The notes: a model not told the origin generated them from the letters alone. A DNA stretch of 64,000 bases from Venturia oleaginea (GCA_013176395.1 JABMLP010000017.1:620001-684000); one strand, 5' to 3'. Shown: positions 50,166 to 60,962, counted from the first letter of the stretch. Numbers and translations are program-made.

Positions 50166-50451
50166 AACCACCATTCCTTTTCCTCTCCTCCTCCTCTTCA
50201 GCATGAAGTTCGTCAAGCAAGCAAATTGTTTTCTCCTTCGCTCTTTCTTCCGCCAGAGCGAGTACCTTTTTTCTCCGACGAATGCGAGCGGCAATCTCAG
50301 ACGCTTTCTGCTGAACCGTCCCCCATTCCTCCAGATCCTTCAGAATTTCACTTTTCATTTCTTGAGTCCGATCAAGACTCTCCCACGACGTGTCAATACA
50401 CGATTTGCCAGTCTTTGCGCACGATGCGCACTCGATGGATTTGGACGACAT
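50017..50451 (-). CDS. Antisense ORF at the Gypsy 3' end (144 codons)
   Basis: Runs opposite to pol and overlaps its last 150 bp. Starts MSSKSIECASCAKTGKSCID (CX2CX5C, a Zn-knuckle-like start), then a helical, highly charged stretch (MKSEILKDLEEWGT, RIRRRKKVLALAEERAKEK). The frame is open and composition protein-like, unlike the damaged pol. It lies just inside the right inverted arm, where the 5' end of a minus-strand element would put its first gene. It may be a Gag-like or accessory ORF of a second element. Function unknown. Confidence 0.5.
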   Translation of the reverse strand: MSSKSIECASCAKTGKSCIDTSWESLDRTQEMKSEILKDLEEWGTVQQKASEIAARIRRRKKVLALAEERAKEKTICLLDELHAEEEEERKRNGGFTDGDLADPSFDFASLLGVTETSGMVDWSALGVSDGNPVELGESSSGAT

Positions 50452-50558
50452 AACAATGCAAGGCCTATTATGTTCAAGGCAGTCGAAACAAGGATGAATG
50501 GACGGTCTCCCTAAAGTGAGGATTTGCTTCGCCGCTCGATGTTTGCGAGAGGTTGAGT

Positions 50559-51499
50559 TGGCTCAAAGTAATATAGCTGGATTTGGCTAATCCATACAGT
50601 AGGGTTCAAGTGGTCCGGGGCGACAATATCGTATCAAACAAGTGAAGCGAAGCTTGCAAGATATAAGAGTCGTGAATTGTGCTAAGTAACTAAAAGCAAT
50701 AGCGAAGTAACTAGAGAGTGAAGATACGAGACACTGAGGGAGCAGAGTCTCTTCCCTTATATAGAGATCCATCTCCTAAGAAATCCTGCGCTCGTGGCGC
50801 TCGCAATCGAGCGCATCGAGCGTGTCGAGCGCTCGCTTTGCCAAGGCTCGAGCGTTCACATGATCCTTCCGATCCCGTGTAACAACTTACTAATCACAAA
50901 GGGAACGCGCCATACATGTCACTAAACGTTCCACGTGACAGTATCCGTAACAGGAAGTACTTACCTCAAGTACCTTCCCTTGCTCAGGTTCTTTGGAGGC
51001 TCAAGATCCTAGCCGTCCGATGTATCTCCCAATTCAATTGTCGTCTAACCGATTTGATCCTCAGATCAATCCTGAACGCTTGTCGGTTAGTATGAAGGTT
51101 GGGGGTGGGCTTGCTTCGTGTGCATATGACTTGTGCTTGATTGTATCTAAGTAAAAGGTCGTTACTGTAGTAGGTTGAAGAAGCTCCTATGTGAGAAACA
51201 TAACATGAGATAACCACACCGAGAGAAAGGAAAGTCTGTCCAACGTCCTCCCTATATACCCTTCTGGTTCTGGGTGCCAAGGTGTATTCCCACACCTCTT
51301 GGCTCTTCCCACACTTCCCACACTGTGGGCAATGCCAAGTGCTGTGGGAACTGTGGGAATATCACGTGACTCCTGCACGTACTATTCTCTCTTAGGACTG
51401 ACCTGGTTGCACCAGTCCCCTCTTGTGCGCCCAACGGATTCCACTCCACATCAGTCCTAACAACAACTTCTTGTTATCCAACCATCCTCTGCAAGTCCC
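50559..51499 (-). repeat. Right arm of the long inverted repeat (uninterrupted)
   Basis: Reverse complement of 38613-39420 joined to 44145-44277. It carries the empty target of the DIRS insertion at 50691-50692. Differences near the outer edge are all transitions (GGACTTGCAGAGGATGG against GGACTCGCAAAGAATGG). Confidence 0.9.
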
Positions 51500-51640
51500 G
51501 CTGTCCCCGCTCTTCGGTCTTGAGGTGATCTGTAACATCTCCATTTTAGCCAGCGCAGCACAGCCACGTCTGTGCCATCCATTTTGGTCCACTTTTCGAA
51601 TCACCGACCTCCCGAAAACCAGACAAGGGCTATCTAGCTA

Positions 51641-52280
51641 TACTATGGTCTGATGCCGATCTGTCAGTGGGGAAATTATCGGACGAAAACATCTCCGGAA
51701 ATGAGTTACATATCTCTTGATTCTACCACAACAATAATAAACAATAATTCTGAAAGAAGAAAATAAGATGGAGAGACTTCTTTTCCACATTCCTCGGGAG
51801 TTTTAGAATTATTCATGGGTTGTTGGTGGAGTTATAAAGGTACGAGCTGTGAAAAGAGAGAGATCGTTTTCAGCCGCTTATGTCTCCCGATGACAGGCCG
51901 ATAGATCTTCGTAAGGGTGTTTTTGCTGTGAAGCACGGATTGTACAAGGGGGATCCACCCACGTTTAATCGGTATCAGACCATTGTACACGTCCACGGCC
52001 AGATTGCACACGCACTTTGCACAGGGATAACGAGGTGAAACAATACGTCTTACACTTGAATAAAGTTGGTGTGTATTTGTGTACAGATTCTGTTGCATTC
52101 TATCGCACAAATGGACGTTGCAGAGTGTGTACATGTCGTCGCAATATGTCGCCATAGTTACTATGGGCTGATGCCGATTAAACATGGGTGGATCCCCCTT
52201 CTACGATCTATACCTCACAGCAAAAACACCCTTACGAAGGTCTAGCTCCACCTACGTTTAATCGGCATCATACCATACTA
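51641..52280. mobile_element. Fold-back/MITE-like element (640 bp)
   Basis: Terminal inverted repeats TACTATGGTCTGATGCCGAT (51641-51660) and its complement at 52261-52280, 18 of 20 matching. Inside, an inverted pair of about 80 bp (51905-51985 against 52160-52245) repeats the same TGATGCCGATTAAAC...GGTGGATCCCCCTT motif. The motif thus occurs four times, in alternating orientation, as if one element had inserted into another copy. No coding sequence. Confidence 0.7.
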
Positions 52281-52970
52281 TGTAGTAAGTCGCAGTCGCT
52301 CGAGATTTTGATGGGGTGTGGCTTTGCGCTTCACATGTGGCTCGATACTATCTCAGCCAATTACAGCGTGCTTGGTACTTAGGGTCGTACACGTGACAGA
52401 TCGGTATAACAATAACCCCGTGATATTCCACTATCTGGCCGCCTCCATCTTTATTCTTATAGACGGGGTGATATTGTACTGCTAGAGTAAGAATGACCGA
52501 TTAAGGAGTTGATCAAGTGGTTACAGTAAACGTAGGAGCTACCTTCTTCTAGAAATTAGTTAAATTCATAGTCAGCATTGCAACACCAAATTGAGGGCTA
52601 TAGAGATTCTACGGCTTCATCGCTCAGCCATGGTAGCTTCTGCCAAGCCGATGCTAGGCTAGCCTGCGGGATGTCACATGGATCGGCGATTCGGCATAAT
52701 ATTCGAATCCTTGAATTAGAGGCCATTTTGATAAGTTAATACGGTACTGTGTGAGATACGAGTATGCGGGGGTGTATCACACGAATTTGACTCGGAGTTT
52801 TCGGACACCATTCATCTGTTCCGTTTCATTCTTAACCTTCGCAGCAATAGAATTCTAGTTCTTCACTCGAACATCTTTCGTCTGAGTTCGTTGTTTTCTG
52901 CCTTTTAGCAAACCATTGTTCTGGGCACATAGTAATCTTGTTGAGACGACGGAATTGTGTCTCGCTCGCC
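52281..52970. other. Intergenic region upstream of the P450
   Basis: 690 bp, AT-rich, no element or gene recognised. Likely the P450 promoter. Confidence 0.45.
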
Positions 52971-54619
52971 ATGTTGTACTTGGTGGCGCTCTTCGCTAGC
53001 TTGCTGGCCTACGTATGTCATCTAACCCCGCCATAGTTACGATCCCCAACACATCCTAACAAGAAGCCAAAAAGTTCACACTCGAAGGCCTATACAATCT
53101 CTTCCTCCACCCATTAAGGCACATCCCCGGGCCAATCGTCAACCGATTCTCAAGTATCCCCCGCCACATTGCAACAATTCAGGGCAGACACTGCCATATT
53201 CTTTCATCTCTACATAATAAATATGGACCCGTCGTACGGTTTGCCCCAAACGAAATTTCTTACATAACAGCCCAATCATGGAAAGACATCTATGGACACG
53301 GTAGAGCCGACATATTTAGTCGACACCTGGGCGCATATGGAGTGCGAACATCCGAGAAGGAGCACATCCTGTCTGTGAGAGATCCAAAAGATCACGTCCG
53401 GTTACGAAAAGCCTTCAATCCAGCTTTCACCGAAAGAGCAGCCCGAGAGCAAGAAACGATATTGGCTAAATACGCGGACCAGATGATCTGGAGGATGGGG
53501 GAAAATGCAAAGAGGAGCAGTACTGTTGATCTGGAAGAAATCTTCACATTCACGACTTTCGATGTTATATCCGACCTAACATTCGGAGAATCACTCCATC
53601 TTCTAGAGCAAGGCGAGTCTATTCCATGGGTGAGCATCATTTTCGACGGCCTCAAGTTCGCCGCATGGGGTGGAATTCTGCAGCGAATTCTGGGATCACC
53701 ACTGGACATGTGGATCGCAACCGTTCTCCTAGCACCGTTCAAAGAGAAATCAGCGCGTCACAGTAAATTCGCATACGACAAGGTCGACAAACGAATGCAA
53801 CAAACAAAGACTGAACGGCCAGATTTCTGGAAATTCATCTTTAGCCCTCATGACGAGCAAGAGCCAGTACTCTCACAGGAACAAGTACGTCTGAACTCAT
53901 CCGTGATCATCATCGGCGGCTCCGAAACTTCAGCCACCTGTTTGTGCGCCCTCGCTTTCTACATGATGCAAGATCAGGACGTCTATTCGAAGCTAGTCCA
54001 AGAAATCCGCACGACTTTCCGTGAGAGCTCCGACATCAACTTAATCGATCTGGCCAAACTACCCTATCTCAACGCCTGCCTCAAGGAATCACTAAGGATT
54101 TTCCCACCTGCTGCTGCAGGCCTAGTACGAGTTGTGCCTCGTCCAGGAGAGCAGGTTGATGGGATATGGCTCCCAGGCGATGTAAGTACACTTCCACAAG
54201 CGTCTCATGGTCTAAGAAAACCTAACGCTCCATAGACGATCGTGTACACGAGCTCCTACGCAGCATATCACAACGCGTCGAATTTCCACGACCCAGAATC
54301 ATTCCGCCCCGAACGATGGCTGGCAGAATCAGGACCCTTCTCAAACGACAACAAAGCTGTCTTCCAACCCTTTTCCATAGGCCCACGAAACTGCATCGGC
54401 AGAATGTAAGCCCCCACGTACTTATCAAGGAATGATTCATGAACTGACGCTTCCCACAACAGTTTGGCGTGGCATGAAATGCGATTGTTCATGGCAAAGG
54501 CCCTTTGGCACTATGATTTCGAGTTGTCCGATCGCACCGGCAACTTTGTCGACACAGAAGTATTCGTCACATGGGAGAAGAAGCACTTGATCGCAAAGCT
54601 CAAGCCGGTGAAGAGGTGA
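52971..54619 (+). CDS. Cytochrome P450 monooxygenase
   Basis: Haem-thiolate monooxygenase anchored in the ER. N-terminal membrane anchor (MLYLVALFASLLAY), hinge FLHPLRHIPGP. I-helix motif GGSETSAT, K-helix ESLR in CLKESLRIFPP, FRPERW, and the haem-binding loop FSIGPRNCIGR with the Cys ligand. Exons 52971-53016, 53067-54181, 54236-54405 and 54463-54619 give 495 aa. The first junction is uncertain: the strong GTATGT donor at 53013 gives the wrong phase, so I used the weaker GTCATC at 53017. The hinge and overall layout recall the CYP65 (isotrichodermin hydroxylase-like) group, many of which act in secondary metabolism. Substrate unknown. It lies 4.5 kb from the repeat-peptide gene and could belong to that cluster. 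Confidence 0.88.
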
Positions 54620-55200
54620 ACGCGTTCTCCCATTCCGCTTTGCGGAAGACCGTCGGACCGTTTCTCCAAAGAACGAATCCAATCATGTGTAGAATACTAC
54701 TAGCCAGGACCCGCAATGAGTCCGTCCTTTCATTCAATTCAGGGTCTCCAATGAAATTTCTATGAATGCAATTGAAGACTTTACTACGTCCATAAAATCT
54801 ACTCTGGAACTGGGAAGGAACACATCCGAAAGGAATTCACCCTTGTAGACTGTATTGAACGTGGCAGAAGACTAGGGCCCATCCCAGACGTATTGCCCGT
54901 AGACGTCCATCATGGGTTCATGTCAATCAAGAACATCTGGAAAAATGTCCGGCAAAGGAGAAGGTTGGAGGTTTTATAGCATGGACGATGAAACTCAGCG
55001 TCCTTTTTTGGATGTCTAGCAGCAACCCAAGAATTTATCAAATTTGACGCGCCTCACTTCACGATTGAATTCTGGCAATTGAAACGATAGAAACGTCGCT
55101 AAACTGACTTCGACCGAAATAAGGTTACAAATGTTATTACCTAATTATCGCGATGTCAGTGCTATCTCGTGCTAGGAGTTAGCCGTGGATATCATGGCAT
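54620..55200. other. Intergenic region, no gene seen
   Basis: 580 bp between convergent genes. Near 55067 it carries TGAATTCTGGCAATTG followed by ACGTCGCTAAACTGACTTCG, distantly like the dispersed motif at 6.1-8.4 kb. Nothing else. Confidence 0.45.
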
Positions 55201-56376
55201 CTAGGTGTCCTCCTTCTCCTCTTCATTTGGCATAACAGCGTACGCACTACAGTAGCTCACACTGCTGTCTTTCAAAGTCCGACAAAGATCACTTCTTTCG
55301 TACCGAACGAACTTGAGCCTCCCCACTCCAGTCTGTGAGCTTTGCTGTTCCAGAACCTCGAGAGCAGCCATGACTACGCCGATCGGATGCCTTCCACAAA
55401 CAGTGTTACGTGTTTGAGCAATGATGCCTGTAAATGCCTGGTGCGCCCCTGTCTCAATAGCATCCATACATAAATGATCGACCATTTTGATACTTTCGTG
55501 GATGGGAGGATTTGTCGGCGTAGCGACCCTGCTACCTAGTTGGATCCCACTGCTTGGATCTTGGGAGGATTGGTAGTATGTGTAACTGAATCGAGCACCC
55601 CAGTGACAAAAATCAGAAGAGGTTACGACTACCGAGGTGGGATCGTTGAGATACGGGGCCAGGAGCTTGCCATACTCAGCCTCTTGCGTTGCCGACAAGT
55701 TTCCAACCAGGATGGGGACGAGTTTTGGCATGGGACTTTGGCCAGTTCTAGGAGGGTTTAGCCACCGAATGTCCAGTTGAAGTGGTTTCTTACAATTTCA
55801 GCATCTTGTAGATGTAAGGCAGATGCATCTCGAGACTGTGTTCGTCCTCATCGTCTCGCTGAGACATGTTCGTGAATTTCTGTGTGGTCCGTAGTTCTTT
55901 AATGGTTTCCAGGCAGAGGACGAGGTCACCAAGAGGGGTTTCGTAATTTTTAAGTTTGGAGAGAGCGCAGCCGCGTAGATAGATATGGTGGGCCGGTCCA
56001 AGGAGGAATACGCGTTTGCTGGAGCACTTGTCAGGTTTTGCTAGAGATCTGTATGGGAGTTGTACTCGTAGCATACCACTTTGACCAGTCGACGGCTTTG
56101 TAAGCCCATGCAGCAGCAGGCCCAGAGTACGAGTATCCGGCATGACTGTCATCACCATCAGCATCCTTAAGCTCACGGGTTCAAGCGTGCAGCATACGGA
56201 GCGACGATGACTCTTGCTCCTTGGACAGGATACGAGACTGGCGGTTCCTTCTTCGATGTCGTCGCTATGCCTTCAACTTGGTCTGGAACTTGCGCTAGCC
56301 AGTCGTGGAGCTGTTTGTCAAGCTCCTTCCCATCGTCAGTGTACCAAGTCCCGGCGTGAGTTGCTTCGCGGCTCAT
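55201..56376 (-). CDS. MHO1: MEMO family protein (Mho1-like)
   Basis: Homologue of human MEMO1 and yeast Mho1, a fold related to class III nonhaem iron dioxygenases; role in cell motility/polarity signalling in animals, less clear in fungi. Exons 56376-56198, 56145-56077, 56018-55794 and 55747-55201 join in phase (339 aa). Family landmarks: REATHAGTWYTDD at the start, VIVAPHAGYSYSGPAAAWAY across the first junction (metal-site His), VFLLGPAHHIYLRG, DEHSLEMHLPYIYKML, LVPILVGN, SSDFCHWGARF and the HPIGVVMAAL region. The last acceptor could also be 21 bp downstream; both keep frame. Confidence 0.93.
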
Positions 56377-56412
56377 GTTTGTGTTGTTTGGTGGGGTTGA
56401 TGTTCAGGAGAT

Positions 56413-56797
56413 GGGAAGGTTGAGTGGGGCCAGCTTACAATCGAATTCGAGTGGCACATGAACGATAGCAACCTCAGCCTGATAGCCAAAACATAACGGA
56501 AAGTTCTTCATCGGAAGAGATGGAAACGAGTGGGAGTTTGTTAGTGATGAATATTGATTTGATCTTGATTCCAATATTCTATATTACAAGGTGAAGATTG
56601 AGCTGGGAAGGTTTAGTAGGGGTAGCTTATAATCGAATTCGGGTATATAAACGACAGCCACCTCAGCCTGATAGCCAAAATATGACGGAAAGTTCTATAT
56701 CAGAAGAGATAGAAATAAGTAGGAATTTATCAGTAATCAATATTGATTTGATCTTGATTCCAACATTCTATATTACAAGGTGAAGATTGAGTTGCCA
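56413..56797. repeat. Tandem duplication, two units of about 192 bp
   Basis: Unit 1 (56413-56604) and unit 2 (56605-56797) align throughout (GGGAAGGTTGAGTGG / GGGAAGGTTTAGTAGG; CAATCGAATTC shared as AATCGAATTC; GAAGATTGAG shared). Most differences are transitions, and the second unit is more AT-rich. It lies just upstream of MHO1 and overlaps its promoter. Confidence 0.85.
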
Positions 56798-56959
56798 AGG
56801 ATGCTCCATGTTCAGCCTCCCCAATTTATGCTACGCGTGTTGACGCGTCGTTGATTGAAAAGCCTTACTATCCCAACTCGCCCATCTAGTATACATCTAT
56901 CCGTCCACGTCTGTCCGCCTACCCGCCTATCCGCCCGAACCATCATACTATCTCTCAAG

Positions 56960-57652
56960 ATGGGTTTCAAGCGCAAACGCTCCATCGATATCTCGCCATC
57001 CACATCCACTTCATCTTTCCTCTCCTCACCATCGCGCACATCAACAAGCCCCTGCCCCGATGCACACCAATACTACAATGAAATGGAAACAGAACCACCA
57101 ATCGCCTATTCAGCCTTCTCAAGCTGGGGCGGTGCACATCAAGAACCTCTGTCCACGAGACTAAACAGCCGAACGCGTAAACGAGCCAGAGATAATCGAC
57201 CTGACGAAGAGAAAATACATGGTAAGATGATTCAAATACGCGTCTTTGCACGCGCAACATGCTAACATGAGACAGAAAACACATTCCAGAAGCTGTTTTC
57301 CGCCCAACGCCAACCGCAAACCGATATCACGCCATCATATACCACTTACCAACCCCTACCCGTAGCGCCGGCCCAAACAGCAACACTGCACTTCTTTTGG
57401 AATCTTCCCCAAGCACCACCGCCACAACGCATCTTCTCTGCCACTCATCCACCAGGCTTCGAGAATAGCGACTTCAGATGCGACGACTGTGACCGAGAGC
57501 TCTACCGATCCGAGAGATTCCTGGGTGCAGACATTGCAGCTATACACGAGTCCGCCGAGAACGCCTGTGGGGATTGTGGCAGAAGGCTCTGTGATATATG
57601 CACGGTGAATATGAGCGGAGGAATAAAGTGTTTGGGTTGTGCTAGGCATTGA
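56960..57652 (+). CDS. Hypothetical protein with C-terminal Cys-rich zinc-binding-like domain
   Basis: Exons 56960-57221 and 57276-57652 (branch GCTAACATGAGACAG) join in phase, giving 212 aa. The N-terminal half is basic and Ser/Thr-rich (MGFKRKRSIDISPSTSTSSF) with a likely nuclear localisation signal (RTRKRARD). The last 60 residues contain CDDC, CGDCGRRLCDIC and CLGC in that order: four CxxC-type pairs, suggesting two zinc sites. I know similar small fungal proteins but no established function. Divergent from MHO1 across the tandem duplication. Confidence 0.72.
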
Positions 57653-57932
57653 AAATTCAAAAATATAATGATTTTGGATACCAAGATCCTAATGTCTTTA
57701 TGACAATAATGAGCCTGGCGTTTGGAATATCTGCATATAAGTTGGAGAGCTTGAATTCTACTGTTGGATGCCAGCTGAGTGTACTTTCTGTACCTGTTAT
57801 ATCGATCAACTATCGATGTATGAAAACCCTGTCTGAAATTCTGAATCTAGTTGGCAGAAATTTTGAGACATGAATCTTGATCTGAGCCAACCCTCCCTTT
57901 TTAAAGCGCATTAAAACTGTCCCTCTACTCGT

Positions 57933-58434
57933 TCACACGCTCTCATGAAATTGTAGCATCGCCACTCTCGTCTCCTCAAACCCAACATCCATTAACAAAT
58001 CATCCCACCTGCGCTCCCCAGCCTCAACAAGCCTTCTCTTCCCACCCTTCTCGTCCTCAACCACTCCAAAATTCCTATAAATAGCCCGTCCCCAACAGAT
58101 ACATTCTTCTGCCACATCCCAAGAATGAATATCTTACCCTTCCCCCTCACAAGCAGAAAATCAAATTCATTACCGTAGTGATACTTACCATTGCGATTAC
58201 GCGAGAGGCTGTATAGCACCATTGACGAGTAGTGCCTTAGAAGGTACTCAAATCGACGATTTTGAGATTTGGGAAGAGATCGAAGAATGTCGTGCGCGAG
58301 GATCCGGGAGCGATCTTGTAGAAATTGAAGTGTAGGGTATGGAAGAAGGCTGCTTTACAGGGGTTTTGGTAACATAAAGTGAGGGAATTTTCGTGGCCGC
58401 CGCGGCGGTGGTTCACACGGGATGATGCCGGCAT
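57933..58434 (-). pseudogene. Possible degraded gene, unknown family
   Basis: A stretch FFHTLHFNFYKIAPGSSRTTF (58330-58250) leads to FPNLKIVD and then, one frame over, FEYLLRHYSSMVLYSLSRN; a GTAAGT...GGCAG intron then gives EECICWGRAIYRNFGVVEDE and a 35-residue C-terminal tail ending at 57933. The protein-like composition and good splice signals suggest a real gene once existed; the frame break near 58248 and lack of a clear start suggest decay. It could also be a short gene starting at 58222 (MVLYSLSRNRNG). Family not recognised. Confidence 0.35.
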
Positions 58435-59131
58435 GAGGGTTCGCGTGCGGGTTGATTATAGCGGAACAGTATTATTAATTCCAGATACTAATCAACAGGT
58501 TGGGGTACACACAACAAGAACAGGACTTCATATCTTCAAGTTCCTTGCTAGTCACATGATTAGGTTGTTATATAAGCGTGCATACTTTCAACCCCCACTT
58601 CAACGTCGACGTGACATCCTCCATCAATGGCATCTACACCAATTCAAGGTGAGAATACAAATGCTTTGATGCCAATCCTCACTGACTGCCCTAGCCTTTA
58701 TCCACAACTCTGGCTCTTCAAGCTTATCACTTTGATATACACATTACGAAATACGAATTGGTCTCGTCAGCACTGATCAAGCATATTCTTGGAAAACAGC
58801 ACGGGTGATACTTGATGGCTTTGCCATATTATCACACTACAAGATATGGGACAGTTGAGATAGTCTTGAATGTGAACATACAAGTCTCCGCTTAGCTTGT
58901 GGCATTCGCACAAGGAGAAATTGGAAGAAAGACCAAGACCACAGAACAGCAAGCAGTTCTTATCTTCAAATTACAGGGTCTTATCCAGCAACCTCGACTA
59001 TCTCCACGTACAAACCAACCTCGCAAAACCAAATCCTTTGTCATAATTTTAAAGCATGGTAAGATGATAGTATGTTTGCCCGACAGTTCCTAAACCACCT
59101 GGTCGCCCTTGACAGTATCGACCTGGTCATA
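58435..59131. other. Intergenic region, no gene seen
   Basis: 700 bp downstream of the repeat-peptide gene. No domain or element recognised. Confidence 0.45.
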
Positions 59132-59654
59132 TCATTTGTGGGCAACGACTCCACCAGTCTCGCGGTCACTGACATCTCTGATGATGTCTTCGTATCGCTT
59201 CTTGTGGGCAACGACTCCACCAGTCTCGCGGTCACTGACATCTCTGATGATGTCTTCGTATCGCTTCTTGTTGGCAATGACTCCACCAGTCTCGCGGTCA
59301 CTGACATCTCTGATGATGTCTTCGTATCGCTTCTTGTGGGCAACGACTCCACCAGTCTCGCGGTCACTGACATCTCTGATGATGTCTTCGTATCGCTTCT
59401 TGTTGGCAATGACTCCACCAGTCTCGCGGTCACTGACATCTCTGATGATGTCTTCGTATCGCTTCTTGTTGGCAATGACTCCACCAGTCTCGCGGTCACT
59501 GACATCTCTGATGATGTCTTCGTATCGTTTTTGGACAATGTTTCCATCTAATTCGTTAGCTTCAGATGCTAGGATGTCGAGGACACATACCTTTTGCGAC
59601 CAAGCCATAAGCAAGTCCGGTGAAGACAAGTGGAAGAACGAGTTCGAATCGCAT
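59132..59654 (-). CDS. Secreted tandem-repeat precursor peptide, candidate Kex2-processed RiPP (dikaritin-type)
   Basis: 159 aa from exons 59654-59591 and 59547-59132 (GTATGT donor, GCTAACGAATTAG branch and acceptor; the join gives Asp in phase). Residues 1-20 are a signal peptide (MRFELVLPLVFTGLAYGLVA). After a 7-residue spacer come six consecutive 22-residue repeats (residues 28-159). Each starts Lys-Arg-Tyr (KRYEDIIRDVSDRETGGV...) and ends Ile/Val-Ala-Asn/His-Lys; only those two positions vary. Lys-Arg is the Kex2 site used on secretory precursors, and fungal dikaritin precursors (UstA, PhomA) share this plan of signal peptide plus KR-delimited repeats with an aromatic residue near the core. 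Two UstYa-family genes lie 1.8-4 kb away. The exact core residues and final product cannot be read from the sequence. Alternative: a repeat-containing secreted structural protein such as a repellent (Rep1-like) peptide. Confidence 0.82.
59135..59530. repeat. Coding minisatellite, six units of 66 bp
   Basis: Six head-to-tail copies of a 66-bp unit (GACTCCACCAGTCTCGCGGT within each). Copies differ at only a few positions (GTGGGCAACG or GTTGGCAATG at the start), grouped in two variants in the order A-A-B-A-B-B from the left. The opposite strand is also open throughout because the unit lacks stops in that frame. Confidence 0.95.
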
Positions 59655-60814
59655 TGTTGAGGAAGACGAAACGATCAGCCTAGAAGAGCTTTGAAAAGAG
59701 TTGGGCGGTTTGATTGGGTTGATAGATTGAATTGGAGAACTGGATGAGCTGGTCGAGGCAGAATATGTCCTTTCTTATTGACCTCGACGGTATAGCCTGG
59801 TCAATGTTGAAACTCCGCCGAGAGGAATGTAAAAAGAGCTGGGCTCGGGAGCTCGTTCATTCTCTCTCGCTTCCGCCTCCCTCCTATCTGCACTCTGAGA
59901 CCAAGGAGCAGCGATGCAAAGCGTCATCGACAGATAGTTGAAGCGTCCTTCGGAGCTACCTCCACTTTGATCAAATCATCCGAATTATCTCCACCCTGTT
60001 GTCACCAAGGCCCAGGGCCAGCATAGCAACGAAACTCCGCGACAAGGCTCATCAAACTTACAACAAGACCAGGAGGTTCTTAGGGCTTCGTCTTCATCCA
60101 TTTCCCGCACTCCATTCAGAAAGATGAGGTCTACTGATTTGTAAGTGCTAATTGTCCACCTGGCATTTACGGGGACATGGGATCTGGTACTGGTCAGATG
60201 TGTGTTGGAGCCTGTCAACTGAGCAACGCCAACTTTTCGATCAGTGACAACTATACGTTGCCATGGCCTGGCTTACGAATCTGGAACGACAACTGAGTGC
60301 AATACCATGTTTAGCGGCCCGTTGTGGCCCTGCCACAAAGACGTGGACACTTCGCGAGAATTCGTAAAGAATTTCGAGCTTCCTAGTTCGCGACCCGGCG
60401 TAGATCTCATCTATACTAGCACATGCGCAGAATGCCTCTCGGCCCGTGCGAAGCGAGGTATATCAATCTTGATCTCATTTAGGTAAGGCTACGAATGGTT
60501 CTTGGTTCTTGGTTCTTGGGCGGCAAACCAAAACGTCAAGTATGCACGTCACTCTCGCCGCGGAAATACAACGTTGATAACTCTTGGCAGAATCTTTGAA
60601 TGGGGTGGCCTGAAGCGATCAAACAAGTTGGATAACACAGCGTTCGTATTTACTCAATGTCGCAGACGATTAAATGAAGGATGACTCGTGGCAATTATGA
60701 AAATAACCTTGTTCTCAGGTCACTTGCTGCACTGACGCGCTTGATCATGATCCAAGCTAAGCAGTGTAAAAAAAATTATACCGCAAATTCCGTGCCAAAA
60801 AGCACGCCATATTA
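59655..60814. other. Region upstream of the precursor; one doubtful coding fragment
   Basis: 1.16 kb. The precursor's promoter lies in the first few hundred bases. At 60244-60486 a frame with protein-like content (PLWPCHKDVDTSREFVKNF, STCAECLSARAKRG, a possible CxxC pair) may be a remnant of a small Cys-containing gene, but it lacks a supported start, splice sites or family. Confidence 0.35.
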
Positions 60815-60962
60815 CTGGTGTCAGGGGATTTAAATGTCTATCGGGTCTACAATGCTTTGACTGCCGCAAGGATTCGCAGGGGTATTTTTTACTGTAAAGC
60901 GGATACGAGGCAGGGTTGATAAGGATGTGGCCACTTGACATTTAAATCCCCTGATACCACAG
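60815..60962. mobile_element. MITE (148 bp) with TA flanks
   Basis: Inverted ends share CAGGGGATTTAAATGTC (60821 onward and 60938 onward, opposite strands); the outer few bases differ by a 2-bp gap. TA flanks both sides (60813-60814, 60963-60964), as for Tc1/mariner-type elements. No coding capacity. Confidence 0.75.

Noticed and set aside
59072..59660. Long plus-strand open frames across the minisatellite
   Set aside because: The 66-bp unit lacks stops on both strands, so repetition opens several frames. Only the minus strand gives a signal peptide, a valid intron and a sensible product.
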